Source: an uncultured Colwellia sp.
Lineage (GTDB): Bacteria > Pseudomonadota > Gammaproteobacteria > Enterobacterales > Alteromonadaceae
Direction: 5' to 3'
Assembly: GCA_913063325.1 (NCBI GenBank)
Contig: CAJXYE010000010.1
Span: forward strand, 1-64,000
Length of the DNA stretch: 64,000 nucleotides
The notes below the pieces were generated by a model. That model had not been told where the DNA came from. It saw only the letters and a program-made list of their open reading frames with translations, and did not search any database. Numbering within the stretch: the first letter of the stretch is position 1; the number at the start of each line of letters is the position of its first letter. Below are positions 37,254 through 47,201 of the stretch, piece after piece. A program made the translations under genes and the position numbers.

Positions 37254-38570
37254 TTGACTAAATTTTTCTTTTATAGCTTATGTACGCTTATTGTTTATGC
37301 CCCTATCCCTTTAGGCGCAAATAGAATTTGGGCAAGCTCTACCATCAGTTTTTGTATTTTTGCACTGTTTTTATGCCATTTACTTTCTAGCCTCAAAAAC
37401 AAACAGCCATTTGCTCCACCAAAATACTCCCTCGCTGTACTTGTACCTCTTAGCATTACTGCGCTGTGGTTAGCCATTCAGATTACCCCTGGTTTAGGTC
37501 CGCTGTTAGGTCGTTCATTCTCTACGCTTTCATATGACCCCTCCTTAACCCATATTATGCTATTAAAGACGATTGCTTTAACTCAGTTTGCTTGGTTAGT
37601 GTTTTATTATGTTAATACCAAAGCGCTGCTGTATAAGTTTGCCCTAAGCATACTGTTAGCTGGCTTGTTTCAGGCGTTATATGCCAGTTGGTTAAATCTT
37701 AATGAGGGCATGGCATCACCTATTTTTAATATCCCTTATTCAACCGCGGCAGTGGGTAGTTTTGTTTATAAAAACCAGTTAGCTAATTACTTAGCGCTGT
37801 GTTTATCTATTGGTATTGGCGTACTGATCAGCCAGCTTTCGATAAAAGGCTCAGGTGGGCAAATACGCCATAAAATTCGTGATATTGCTTCGGTTTTATT
37901 AAGCACTAAGATGCTGATCCGTCTGAGTTTGATTATTATGATCATTGCGTTAATTTTAACGCGGTCACGCATGGGTAATTCGGCGTTTTTCTTGGCTTTA
38001 GCTGCTATCAGTATTTTCTCTTTTTTCTTTTATAACCGTAAACCCAAACACTTGCGTTTGTTGATATTGAGCTTCTTTATTCTCGACCTTATTTTAGTCG
38101 GTACTATTTTTGGTGTTGAGAAGGTGAAACAGCGTTTGTTAGAAACCAGTTTGGCGTCTGAAACAAGAGATGAAGTGGTTCGTGATTCAATACCCATGAT
38201 ATTGGACTACCCGGTTTTTGGCACAGGGGGAGGAAGTTTCTACTCAAGCTTTTCTAAATATCAAGCACAGCCCTATTCTGGTTTTTATGATCATGCTCAT
38301 AATGATTATATTCAATTTGCTGCTGAGCTAGGTTTACCGATTACGCTTTTATTAGGCACTATGGTGCTCTACTGTTTATTTATTTCATTGAAAACCATAG
38401 TAAAACGTAAAACCCCCTTGTATCAAGGCATCTCGTTTGGTTGTACGGCCGCTATTATCCATATGTTATTACATTCAACGGTAGATTTTTCCTTACAGTC
38501 ACCCGCTATAGCCCTGCTCTTTGTCAGTATATTGTCACTAAGTTTGATTGCGTCGAATTTGAAGAGATAA
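37254..38570 (+). CDS. O-antigen ligase / Wzy_C family membrane protein
   Basis: The 438-residue polytopic protein has about eleven hydrophobic segments. Its Wzy_C-type region is PMILDYPVFGTGGGSFYSSF, followed by YDHAHNDYIQFAAELGLP. The histidines in HAHNDY are typical of the large periplasmic loop of WaaL/O-antigen polymerase proteins such as VpsL. It either polymerises or ligates the surface polysaccharide; sequence alone does not decide. The start is TTG with a weak AAGG upstream. It is on the opposite strand to the main polysaccharide genes and could be a second polymerase for the VpsP-type exopolysaccharide. Confidence 0.82.
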   Translation: MTKFFFYSLCTLIVYAPIPLGANRIWASSTISFCIFALFLCHLLSSLKNKQPFAPPKYSLAVLVPLSITALWLAIQITPGLGPLLGRSFSTLSYDPSLTHIMLLKTIALTQFAWLVFYYVNTKALLYKFALSILLAGLFQALYASWLNLNEGMASPIFNIPYSTAAVGSFVYKNQLANYLALCLSIGIGVLISQLSIKGSGGQIRHKIRDIASVLLSTKMLIRLSLIIMIIALILTRSRMGNSAFFLALAAISIFSFFFYNRKPKHLRLLILSFFILDLILVGTIFGVEKVKQRLLETSLASETRDEVVRDSIPMILDYPVFGTGGGSFYSSFSKYQAQPYSGFYDHAHNDYIQFAAELGLPITLLLGTMVLYCLFISLKTIVKRKTPLYQGISFGCTAAIIHMLLHSTVDFSLQSPAIALLFVSILSLSLIASNLKR

Positions 38571-38589
38571 TTAAGGTGCCACACTGAGC

Positions 38590-39262
38590 TAGATCTTGAA
38601 ACGGTGAGTACCACACTAAATGAGATCCTGAAATGAATTCAGGATGACGAATTCAGGATGACGGGTTTTAACGTCATGCTGAACTCGTTTCAGCACCTCA
38701 AGCGACAAGTGACACACTGAACTAGATCCTTAAACCGTAAGTGCCACACTGAACGGGATCCTGAAATAAATTCAGGATGACGGATTGTAACGTCATACTG
38801 AACTCGTTTCAGTACCTATGTTTTTCGTCATACTGAACTCGTTTCAGCACCTCAATCGACAAATACCATACTGAATCAGTAAGTACCATACTAAATGAGA
38901 TCCTGAAATAAATTCAGGATGACGAGTTGGGGATGACAGATTGTAACGTCATACTGAACTCGTTTCAGTACCTATGTTTTTCGTCATGCTGAACTCGTTT
39001 CAGCACCTCAATCGACAAATACCATACTGAATCAGTAAGTACCATACTAAACGAGATCCTGAAATGAATTCAGGATGACGAGTTGGGGATGACGGATTGT
39101 AACGTCATACTGAACTCGTTTCAGTACCTATGTTTTTCGTCATGCTGAACTCGTTTCAGCACCTCAAGCAGCAAGTGCCACATTTAACAAGATACTTAAA
39201 CTATGAGTACCAAACTAAACGAGATCCTGAAATAAATTCAGGATGACGAACTAAAGATGACG
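38590..39262. repeat. Family A hairpin array with a 156-base tandem repeat
   Basis: The region is built of CTGAAATAAATTCAG and CTGAACTCGTTTCAG hairpins with GTCAT/ATGACG edges. From 38791 a unit starting CGTCATACTGAACTCG repeats at 38947 and 39103, a period of exactly 156 bases, with a few substitutions. No gene is present. Confidence 0.9.
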
Positions 39263-39556
39263 AATTAACTAAGACAATGGATCTTCGACAAGTAACCTCG
39301 AAGATGACGTTTGATGGGTTTCGGAGTAAACCGCATAAGTCGTCATTTCCTAGGTGTTTTGTCGGACGTAGCATGGATGCTACTTATTAGAGAATGCAGG
39401 ATGCACATTCTCCTGAGCATATTCTCCTGAATCCAGTTCACTAAGACAATGGATCTTCGACAAGTAAACTCGAAGATGACGTTTGCTGGGTTTCGGAGTA
39501 ATCCGCATAAGTCGTCATTCCCTAGGTGTTTCGTCGAGAATCCAGTTCACTAATGA
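39263..39556. repeat. Two tandem family B elements
   Basis: Two copies of a segment that runs AAGACAATGGATCTTCGACA, AAGATGACGTTTG, GGGTTTCGGAGTAA and CGCATAAGTCGTCATT lie about 160 bases apart. The first also carries the GTAGCATGGATGCTAC palindrome and the GAGAATGCAGGATGCACATTC module. Confidence 0.85.
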
Positions 39557-39561
39557 TATGA

Positions 39562-40056
39562 CTAATCCTGACAATACGCATCAACAAGGGTAATTTGCGA
39601 AACAAGTACGCTATTGGGCGCTACTGAGCCCGGTAAGCCTTTGCTGCCATAGGCTAAATGGGGTGGTAAATAAAGCTCCCACGTTGCACCAACGTTCATC
39701 AAAGGTACACCTTCACGCCAGCCTTTAATCATTTTAGTTAATCGAAACTTATTTGGCTTACCGCGTTGATAGCTACTATCTATTATTTTTTTCGATTCAA
39801 CGGATAGCATTTTATAGTGCACGGTAACTTTATAATCTGAGTCGGGTTTACAGCCTGTACCTTGCTCTAAAATTTTATATTGTAAACCCGAGTCAGTGGT
39901 TACCACCCCATCACGTTTCAAGTTTATAGCTAACCAGTTTTTAGCTTTGATGCCATTGATTTCTACTGCGGTATACAAGCTGTCAGAGTTGTTTGAGCTA
40001 GCGCAGCTAAACAATAAGGAACAAACTAGGCTAACTGATAAGGTACGTATTAACAT
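39562..40056 (-). CDS. FKBP-type peptidyl-prolyl isomerase lipoprotein
   Basis: The 164-residue protein has a lipoprotein signal (LVCSLLFSCASS). One FKBP domain follows: TTDSGLQYKILEQGTG, VHYKMLSVESKKIIDSSY, MIKGWREGVPLMNVGATWELYLPPHLAYGSKGLPG and a PNSVLVSQITLVD end. The family catalyses cis-trans isomerisation of prolyl bonds, here probably in the periplasm. It lacks the N-terminal dimerisation domain of FkpA/Mip and is shorter than they are. It is isolated between repeat blocks and has no evident operon partner. Confidence 0.9.
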   Translation of the reverse strand: MLIRTLSVSLVCSLLFSCASSNNSDSLYTAVEINGIKAKNWLAINLKRDGVVTTDSGLQYKILEQGTGCKPDSDYKVTVHYKMLSVESKKIIDSSYQRGKPNKFRLTKMIKGWREGVPLMNVGATWELYLPPHLAYGSKGLPGSVAPNSVLVSQITLVDAYCQD

Positions 40057-40314
40057 TTTATTTTCTCTACAATTAATTTAGTGGAAATTTGTGATTTATT
40101 GATATGATGATGGCGTTTAATAAATTTTTTATCATTGAGTCATAACTTAGGCAAACTGATTTTATAGCGAAGTGATGCGAATGTCATGGCATTAAAGTAA
40201 TCAACTCATTCTGTGCTTGTTCTTTGCTTATTCTTTGATACATACCTGCTACCATTCAAGATGCAGGTTTCAGAGAGCTTGAGCAATGTTAATTCAAGGC
40301 GCTGTGATGAAAGA

Positions 40315-40400
40315 ATGGTTATTCAGGAGAATGTGCTCCTGCATTCTCTAATAAGCTATATCCGTATAGCGTCATTGTAAGTCACAGCAACGATGAAGTA
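40315..40400. repeat. Partial family B repeat
   Basis: ATTCAGGAGAATGTGC, TGCATTCTCTAATAAG and GCGTCATTGTAAGTCA belong to the family B module. The rest of 40057-40668 shows no gene. Confidence 0.6.
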
Positions 40401-40623
40401 ATGTTGCTCAAGCACTTCTTTGATGGGTTTTAAATGACTTTATACCGCGTTAAATAATCAAACCATAGAATGACTATGCTTTACTTATTTTACTTATCTA
40501 AAGCCATTTTAATTCCCACTGAAATCCTGCACTTTGATTGGTAGCGGGTATAGATATTCTAATAAGTCATTGCTTTGATATTACTGAGACTTGTTAATCG
40601 AATCGTTTAAATTACATTTTCAT

Positions 40624-40641
40624 GTGATACTATAGTGATAC
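40624..40641 (+). promoter_or_regulatory. Direct-repeat operator candidate of the toxin-antitoxin pair
   Basis: GTGATAC occurs twice, 11 bases apart (one helical turn), about 30-45 bases before the antitoxin start. Autorepression by the antitoxin is usual in this family. Confidence 0.45.
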
Positions 40642-40668
40642 ATTATATAGGTTACCAATGGATTTATC

Positions 40669-40926
40669 ATGAGAGTCGAACTAGTTACTACACTTAAACG
40701 GCAAGCAACCAAAATACTGGCTGATTTACATTTGTCAAAAGAGCCCGTCTTAATTACAGAACATGGCAAGCCATCTGCTTATTTGGTTGATGTTGATGAC
40801 TATGAGTTTATGCAACAGCGCATGGCGATCTTAGAAGGGGTAGCGCGAGGCGAACAGGCAATTAAAAATGGCGATACATTTTCTAATCTAGCAGCAAAAG
40901 AGAAAATGAGTAAATGGCTGAAATAA
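40669..40926 (+). CDS. Phd/YefM-family antitoxin
   Basis: The 85-residue protein has the N-terminal DNA-binding fold of Phd/YefM antitoxins: a short strand, a helix (LKRQATKILADLHLSKEPVLIT) and EHGKPSAYLVDVDDYEFMQ. A C-terminal helical tail follows, which would wrap the toxin. It overlaps the toxin start by 13 bases, the normal arrangement for a type II module. It should neutralise the toxin and repress its own promoter. Confidence 0.9.
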   Translation: MRVELVTTLKRQATKILADLHLSKEPVLITEHGKPSAYLVDVDDYEFMQQRMAILEGVARGEQAIKNGDTFSNLAAKEKMSKWLK

Positions 40927-41213
40927 TTTGGACAGCTCCAGCGCTTAATAATTTAAATGACATAGCTGAATATATTGCTATAAGTAATTTAGCAGCAGCT
41001 AAGAAATTGACTCAAGAAATATTTGATAAAATATCAAGATTAGAGAGTCACCCTGAATCAGGAAAAATTCCACTTGAGTTAGACAATTTGAATTATAGGG
41101 AAGTTATTGTTAAGCCCTGCAGAATTTTTTATAAAGTAGAGAATACTAACGTCTATATTTTACATGTAATGCGCCAAGAGCGTGATCTAAGAAAGTTTAT
41201 TCTACAGAGCTAA
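40914..41213 (+). CDS. RelE/ParE-family toxin
   Basis: The 99-residue protein shows the family layout AEIIWTAPALNNLNDIAEYI, KKLTQEIFDKISRLESHPESG, NYREVIVKPCRIFYKVE and VYILHVMRQERDLRK. RelE members cut mRNA on the ribosome and ParE members poison gyrase. The overall shape (long N-terminal helices, VxxxRIxYxV strand) is nearer ParE, but the target is not certain. Confidence 0.88.
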   Translation: MAEIIWTAPALNNLNDIAEYIAISNLAAAKKLTQEIFDKISRLESHPESGKIPLELDNLNYREVIVKPCRIFYKVENTNVYILHVMRQERDLRKFILQS

Positions 41214-41245
41214 CAAGCAAAGTCTGCTAGCTTATTCGTTAAATT

Positions 41246-42007
41246 TTATTGACCACTATCTAAACGGCTCTGCCATTTCTGTGTTAATTTTTTCAGGCTA
41301 TTGTCCGCTTTCATGCTTTGCAATGATGTTGACAACTTTTGCACAACTGCCGGAGACGTTTTTAAGCTGCAAGCCAAGAAAAAATCGAATCTAAAGTCAT
41401 GGATCACAGGGTGCTTGCGGTATTTTTTCATCTTACTAGGCGAGTCAAGTTTGTTGACTAGGATCTCGTCATTAAGCAAAACTAAGTCAATGCTGTCTTT
41501 CCTTACCTCAAGCATTTTTAGCAAAGCATTGTAGTTTTTTAATACATATAAGTTTTTATCTTTTTCAAAACCTTTCTCCAGCAAGAAGTGGTGCGATGCA
41601 TAATTTTCATTAACCGCGACCCTGTACTTAAGGGCATCGTCAAAATTTTGTAAAACAATATTTTTTTCACGCAATGAATAAAAAGACGTGCTAGCGCTGG
41701 TAATTTGCCCTACCCATTGAAACAAAGACTCGCGAAATGGCAGACGAACTATAGAATAAATGCAAACATCCCTTTGTTCTACAGCCTGTTGATAGGCGAT
41801 TGACCAGTCACTGACTACAATGCTGTGGTTATAATTTGCTCTGTCGAAGATCTCCCTGACTATCTCCGTTGCCAGGCCCGTAATTTCTTTGTTTTTTTGC
41901 ACTATTTGAAAAGGAGGTAAATTCTCAGTAACAATAGTTATCTGCTGAGCACTGAGTACATGACTCAAAAAGGCAAAAATAATAACAAAACTCTTTATGT
42001 ATCCCAT
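41246..42007 (-). CDS. Periplasmic solute-binding protein (SBP_bac_3 family)
   Basis: The 253-residue protein has a signal peptide (FVIIFAFLSHVLSA). The fold of amino-acid-type extracellular binding proteins follows: QITIVTENLPPFQIVQ, GLATEIVREIFDRANY, PFRESLFQWVGQI, YRVAVNENYASHHFL and SIDLVLLNDEILVNKL. No permease or ATPase gene is beside it, so it may act as a stand-alone sensor or serve a distant transporter. Ligand unknown. It is convergent with the toxin gene. Confidence 0.82.
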   Translation of the reverse strand: MGYIKSFVIIFAFLSHVLSAQQITIVTENLPPFQIVQKNKEITGLATEIVREIFDRANYNHSIVVSDWSIAYQQAVEQRDVCIYSIVRLPFRESLFQWVGQITSASTSFYSLREKNIVLQNFDDALKYRVAVNENYASHHFLLEKGFEKDKNLYVLKNYNALLKMLEVRKDSIDLVLLNDEILVNKLDSPSKMKKYRKHPVIHDFRFDFFLACSLKTSPAVVQKLSTSLQSMKADNSLKKLTQKWQSRLDSGQ

Positions 42008-42329
42008 TCATCTTCCTTAAGACCTGGTGATTTGTGTACTTAAAAATCTGATATTGTAAAATAGCACCATGGGTAACATCCGTGGACCATTTATACTATA
42101 ACCTTTATAACTAGGTAAAATAAGTGCCTGCATAGCATGAAACATCGGATCTAGTGTATTGGGATGAAATAGTATTATATTCTTAAGTTATTGAAGCGTG
42201 TATACTTCTTATTTCATTAAAATTGCTTTAATTTTTATAGACGTTTTTAAAATCGTCATAAAGAAGCAATAATGCTACAGCTCTTTTCAGAGCTACCTTA
42301 GCTCAACTATAGTAAGAATTAGAAACAAC
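42008..42329. other. Divergent intergenic region without a gene
   Basis: This AT-rich region separates the binding-protein gene and sbcB. It contains a short dyad GACGTTTTTAAAATCGTC near 42240 and a TATAGT box shortly before sbcB. No repeat of family A or B is seen. Confidence 0.4.
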
Positions 42330-43787
42330 ATGATAGAGCACAGCAATATAGGAATACAGGAAACCATCTTGTGGCACGATTACGAGACATGGGGGATTTC
42401 ACCTGCGTTTGATAAACCGTCACAATTTGCCGGTATTCGCACTGATCTCGACCTCAATATTATTGGTGAGCCTGAAATGTTTTATTGCTCGCCGCCTATT
42501 GATTATTTACCACATCCTGAAGCTTGCTTAGTTACCGGTATTACCCCACAAAAAGCACAACGTGAAGGTTTGTCAGAAGCGGAGTTTGCTGCGCGTATTC
42601 ATACCCTATTCTCTACTCCCAATACCTGCGTAGCTGGCTATAATAATATTCGTTTTGATGATGAAGTGACTCGATACCTTCTTTATCGTAACTTTTACGA
42701 CCCTTATGGCCGTGAGTGGCAAAATGGTAATAGCCGTTGGGACATCATTGATATGGTTCGTGCCACCTATGCGCTGCGCCCTGAAGGAATAAATTGGCCT
42801 ACGGTAGAGCGTGATGGCGAACAGGTTGTTAGTTTTCGTTTAGAGTTGTTAACCAAGGCTAATGGTATTGCTCATGAAGCTGCCCATGATGCGATGAGTG
42901 ATGTTTATGCCACCATTGCCATGGCAAAGTTAATCAAAGAAAAACAACCTAAACTGTATGAGTTTATTTTCAACTTAAAAAGCAAAAACCAAGTTAAAGA
43001 TTTGATAAATACTGCAGAAATGACGCCTGTTGTTCATACCTCTAGCAAAATATCATCAGCGCATGGTTGTACTAGTTGGTTTGCACCAATCAGTTACCAT
43101 CCAGTTAATAAAAACGCGGTGATCTGCGTCGATTTAGCACAAGATATTTCACCTTTGCTTGATTTAAGCAGTGAAGATATTAAAGCACGCCTATATACCC
43201 GTTATGATGATTTAGCACCAGATGAAAAACCTATTCCGGTTAAGCTTATTCATGTTAATAAATGTCCGGTAATTGCGCCGGCCAAAACCTTATTACCTGA
43301 AAATGCCGAGCGCTTGGCAATACCCCGTGATTTTTGTTTAGAAAACTTAGCGTTATTGAAAAAGCATGCTGAACTTAGAGATAAGTTAAGCGATGTTTTT
43401 GCTACGTCTGACTTTGATAATGCGAACACGGATGCCGAGCAAGCTTTATACGGTGGCAGCTTTTTTAGTCATAGCGATAAAGCGCAAATGGATATTTTAC
43501 GGGGCTTAACACCTGAGCAATTGGCTAATCACCCGTTTCAATTTCAAGATGAACGTTTGGACGTGTTGCTATTTCGCTACCGAGCGAGAAACTATCCACA
43601 TACATTATCAACAGCTGAGCAAGAAAAATGGCAACAGTATTGTCAGAACAAACTGCAATACGGTGGTAAAGGCATATTATCAATAGATGAGTTTATGATG
43701 ACTATTGAAAACCTTGCCCATGAAAATGAAGAAAACAAAGCTAAAATGTCAGTGTTAAAAGCTTTATATGAGTATGTACAGGGTTAA
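42330..43787 (+). CDS. sbcB: Exodeoxyribonuclease I
   Basis: The 485-residue DEDD-family 3'-5' exonuclease starts with ILWHDYETWGISPAFDKPSQ (Exo I motif with DYET). It continues with AGYNNIRFDDEVTRYLLYRN and the third motif in AHEAAHDAMSDVYATIAMAKL, with catalytic His and Asp. The C-terminal SH3-like and helical domains are present by length. It degrades single-stranded DNA in recombination and mismatch repair. A monocistronic unit is likely. Confidence 0.96.
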   Translation: MIEHSNIGIQETILWHDYETWGISPAFDKPSQFAGIRTDLDLNIIGEPEMFYCSPPIDYLPHPEACLVTGITPQKAQREGLSEAEFAARIHTLFSTPNTCVAGYNNIRFDDEVTRYLLYRNFYDPYGREWQNGNSRWDIIDMVRATYALRPEGINWPTVERDGEQVVSFRLELLTKANGIAHEAAHDAMSDVYATIAMAKLIKEKQPKLYEFIFNLKSKNQVKDLINTAEMTPVVHTSSKISSAHGCTSWFAPISYHPVNKNAVICVDLAQDISPLLDLSSEDIKARLYTRYDDLAPDEKPIPVKLIHVNKCPVIAPAKTLLPENAERLAIPRDFCLENLALLKKHAELRDKLSDVFATSDFDNANTDAEQALYGGSFFSHSDKAQMDILRGLTPEQLANHPFQFQDERLDVLLFRYRARNYPHTLSTAEQEKWQQYCQNKLQYGGKGILSIDEFMMTIENLAHENEENKAKMSVLKALYEYVQG

Positions 43788-43880
43788 TAGTAATAATCCG
43801 AAAACAGTGTCTAAAAGCAGGAAGTAATAGCCTACAAGATCTATACTTGAAATTAGTCTTACTACATTTTGAGGTGGGTC

Positions 43881-45587
43881 ATGGCTATTGCGTATAAGGA
43901 CAAACTTAGCACGCGTTTATTTACTCCTCTGGTGATAATTTTCATAATTATCTTTGCCCTGCTCGCTTTTTACGTGCCAAACATCACCAAAAATAATGCC
44001 ATTATATCAGCCATAGACTCAGCTGAAGCCACGGTAAAACAGTATAAAACTATTCGTGGTTATTACACCAAGAATATCATCAAAAAAATACTTCCCATTG
44101 AAAATATTAAACCCCACTACGAACATAAAGGTAGTGCGGGTGTTATTCCGTTACCTGCTACCTTTATTCATGATCTAAGTGAAGAGTTTTCAAAAAAAGG
44201 CATAATGACGTTAAAGCTGTACAGCCCTTACCCTTTCCCCAATCGACAATCACGTCAACTCGATGATTTTGCAAGCAAAGCCTGGCAAGCCTTGAATACC
44301 AGCCCTGATAAAAGCTTCTCGGTCACCGAAACGATAAACAATATCCAAGTCGTTCGTGTTGCTTTAGCTGATACTATGAGCCAACAAGGTTGTGTAAATT
44401 GCCATAATACTCACCCAGACACGCCTAAAAATGATTGGCAACTTAATGATGTTCGTGGCGTACTGGAAGTTCAAGTGCCGATAGAAAAAGATCTTGCCAA
44501 TGCAAATCAGCTTAATTTTACTATCGCCGGCATTTTTTGTGTGGCATTAATTGCCACCGTCGCTTTGCTGTTTTTCATGTTTAGGCAGCTGATTTCTAAC
44601 CGCTTACGTAATGTTTATAGCGCACTTGATGATATTGCCACAGGGGATGGTGATTTAAGTCAGCGCTTAGAAGAAACACCTATAGATGAAATAGGGCTTA
44701 TTGCCTCGGCATTTAACCGCTTTATCAAAAAGCTCGAGCAAATCATCTCAGGCATTAATAATCAAATTCATCAGCTAAGTGAAAGCACCCAAGCAATGCA
44801 AAACATTACTAATAAAACCCAGCAAGGGGCATTAAACCAACAAACCCTTGCCGATCAAGTTGCCAGTGCGATGAATGATATGAAAGCATCGACCGAAGAA
44901 ATGGCTGAAATAGCATCGGGCACTGCCGAAAATTCACAGCAAGCGCAACATCAGTCAGAGCAAAGCAAAGCTATTATTCAACAAAGTCTGCACTCTGTTG
45001 AAGAGTTATCAACTATGATGCAGCAAGCTTCAGAGGTGGTTGGCGAACTTGAGTCAGACAGCCAAGATATTGGTGGTGTATTGGATGTTATACGTGGCAT
45101 TGCCGATCAAACAAATCTCTTAGCGCTCAATGCCGCCATTGAGGCTGCACGTGCAGGTGAACAAGGAAGAGGATTCGCGGTTGTTGCTGATGAAGTGCGT
45201 ACACTTGCCAGTAGAACCCAACAGTCGACAGAAGAAATTAATACCATGATAATGCAACTGCAAACTGGCGCCAAATCAGCTGTTGAGACGATTAAAAAAG
45301 GCGATGGTAGTATTGATGAAAGCAATAGCAAAGCAAAAGAGACCAATGATATTATTAACGAAATGAGCGAAATTATTAATAATATTCAAGCACAAAATTT
45401 ACAACTAGCGACAGCAGCAGAACAACAGGCAGCGGTAAGCAATGAGATCAACCAAAATATTGATACTATAAGAGACGTTTCTGCTACGGCAAGTGAAAGC
45501 AGCCAAGAGCTGCTTGATATGGCTGAGAAGATTAATCATAGCGTCGCAGCGATTAGTAAACAGTTAGAGCAATTTAGTAAAAGATAA
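43881..45587 (+). CDS. Methyl-accepting chemotaxis protein with DUF3365/Tll0287-like sensor
   Basis: The track start (TTG, 43869) is poor. GAGGTGG precedes an in-frame ATG at 43881, giving 568 residues. A membrane helix at about 12-35 is followed by a periplasmic DUF3365-type domain with [13 protein letters not shown], a CxxCH haem c site. A second helix ([19 protein letters not shown]), a HAMP domain and the signalling domain with [20 protein letters not shown] complete it. It probably senses redox state or a small ligand through haem and signals to CheA. No che genes are adjacent. Confidence 0.9.
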   Translation: MAIAYKDKLSTRLFTPLVIIFIIIFALLAFYVPNITKNNAIISAIDSAEATVKQYKTIRGYYTKNIIKKILPIENIKPHYEHKGSAGVIPLPATFIHDLSEEFSKKGIMTLKLYSPYPFPNRQSRQLDDFASKAWQALNTSPDKSFSVTETINNIQVVRVALADTMSQQGCVNCHNTHPDTPKNDWQLNDVRGVLEVQVPIEKDLANANQLNFTIAGIFCVALIATVALLFFMFRQLISNRLRNVYSALDDIATGDGDLSQRLEETPIDEIGLIASAFNRFIKKLEQIISGINNQIHQLSESTQAMQNITNKTQQGALNQQTLADQVASAMNDMKASTEEMAEIASGTAENSQQAQHQSEQSKAIIQQSLHSVEELSTMMQQASEVVGELESDSQDIGGVLDVIRGIADQTNLLALNAAIEAARAGEQGRGFAVVADEVRTLASRTQQSTEEINTMIMQLQTGAKSAVETIKKGDGSIDESNSKAKETNDIINEMSEIINNIQAQNLQLATAAEQQAAVSNEINQNIDTIRDVSATASESSQELLDMAEKINHSVAAISKQLEQFSKR

Positions 45588-45682
45588 AGGTGAGTTCAGG
45601 TGCTCAAGAGAGCACCTTACTTTGAAGCTAAGTTGCCAAGTTCTTTTGACTGAGCTGACATGGCTAAATAACGCTAAAAAAC

Positions 45683-46546
45683 TTATTTCTTAAACCGTGA
45701 AATCAAGCTTGATGTATCCCAACGACTCCCGCCATTCTCTTGGATTTCTTGGTAATAACCATCAAGTTGTTTAGTTACTGTTAAATCAGCGCCAAGTTTT
45801 TCCGCTGCTTCAAAGGCAATAGCTAAATCTTTTCTTACCCAATCAACAGCAAAACCAAAATCAAATTCTCCCGCACACATGGTTTTTCCACGATTATCCA
45901 TTTGCCAAGAGCCTGCTGCACCTTTACCAATGGTATCAAGTAACTTATCAGTATCTAATCCTGCTTTTTTAGCAAAGTTTAAACCTTCTGCCAGACCTTG
46001 TACTGTATTGACAAAACAGATTTGGTTAACCATTTTTGCCAGTTGCCCAGAGCCGACAGGACCCATTAGTTGGCTAAAACGAGCGAATGCCGCCATAACG
46101 GGTTCAACTTTAGAGAATACGCTATCCTCACCACCCACCATTACCGTCAGCACGCCATTTTCAGCGCCCGCTTGGCCACCAGAAACGGGTGCATCTAAAA
46201 AGTATTGGCCATTTTCATCTGCAATACCAGCTAGTTCAATGGCAAGCTCTGCTGATGCTGTTGTATGATCGACAAAGATACTGCCTTTTGGAAGACCTGC
46301 GAAAATGCCCTCTTGCCCGAGAGATACTTGGCGAACATCGTCATCATTACCTACACAACAAAAAACGATGTCACAATCTTTTGCAGCCTGCGCGGGTGTA
46401 GCAGCAATACTCCCTTCAAATTCTTTTTGCCAAGCTAAGGCTTTATCGTTATTACGGTTATATACACAAACTTGATGACCTGCTTTGATCAAATGCCCAG
46501 CCATTGGATAACCCATAACGCCAAGACCAATAAATGCTACTTTCAT
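45683..46546 (-). CDS. NAD(P)-dependent beta-hydroxyacid dehydrogenase (GarR/MmsB family)
   Basis: The 287-residue protein carries KVAFIGLGVMGYPMAGHLIKAGH (NAD(P) loop), the substrate-binding FLDAPVSGGQAGAENGVLTVMVGG, and GPVGSGQLAKMVNQI with the catalytic lysine. KDLAIAFEAAEKLGADLTVTK is the usual C-terminal element. The family includes 3-hydroxyisobutyrate dehydrogenase and tartronate semialdehyde reductase; the substrate cannot be fixed from sequence. It stands alone, with repeats upstream. Confidence 0.9.
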   Translation of the reverse strand: MKVAFIGLGVMGYPMAGHLIKAGHQVCVYNRNNDKALAWQKEFEGSIAATPAQAAKDCDIVFCCVGNDDDVRQVSLGQEGIFAGLPKGSIFVDHTTASAELAIELAGIADENGQYFLDAPVSGGQAGAENGVLTVMVGGEDSVFSKVEPVMAAFARFSQLMGPVGSGQLAKMVNQICFVNTVQGLAEGLNFAKKAGLDTDKLLDTIGKGAAGSWQMDNRGKTMCAGEFDFGFAVDWVRKDLAIAFEAAEKLGADLTVTKQLDGYYQEIQENGGSRWDTSSLISRFKK

Positions 46547-46719
46547 ATAGTTACCTTTGATTCATTAATTTGTTAATTCATTCAATCAAGTCAGTTTACT
46601 TCAGTTTTTTATTTTGCTCTAGCAACTTTGCAATTCATCAGGATTCATTTACAATACACAGGTTGGTTGCGCACAACTTAATTGCAAGCAATCAAGCTAC
46701 GAGCAATAAATAATAACAT

Positions 46720-47145
46720 TAAGTCGTCATCCTGAGTTCGTCATCCTGAATTTATTTCAGGATCTAGATCTCATTAGGTGTGACACTTGTTGGTTGAGGT
46801 GCTGAAACCGTCATCCTGAATTTATTTCAGGATCAGCATGACGTGAAAATTCGTCATCAATAATTGCTCATCCTGAATTTATTTCAGGACCAGGATCTAG
46901 TTCAGTGTGGCACTTGCTGGTTGAGGTACTGAAACAAGTTCAGCATGACGATTTCAGGATCTAGTTCAGTGTGGCACTTGCTGGTTGAGGTGCTGAAACC
47001 GTCATCCTGAATTTATTTCAGGATCAGCATGACGTGAAAATTCGTCATCCTGAATTTATTTCAGGATCTAGTTCAGTTTGGCACTTGCCGGTTGAGGTGC
47101 TGAAACCGTCATCCTGAATTTATTTCAGGACCAGCATGATGTGAA
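46720..47145. repeat. Family A hairpin array
   Basis: At least six CTGAATTTATTTCAG hairpins with CGTCATC or CAGCATGACG edges alternate with GTGGCACTTGCTGGTTGAGG. A longer unit of about 110-120 bases is present twice or more. There is no coding sequence in 46547-47201. Confidence 0.9.
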
Positions 47146-47201
47146 AATCAAATGACCTAGCCATTGAAAATGGCTTTGTATTTAACCTAAGGAATACCTA
47201 A

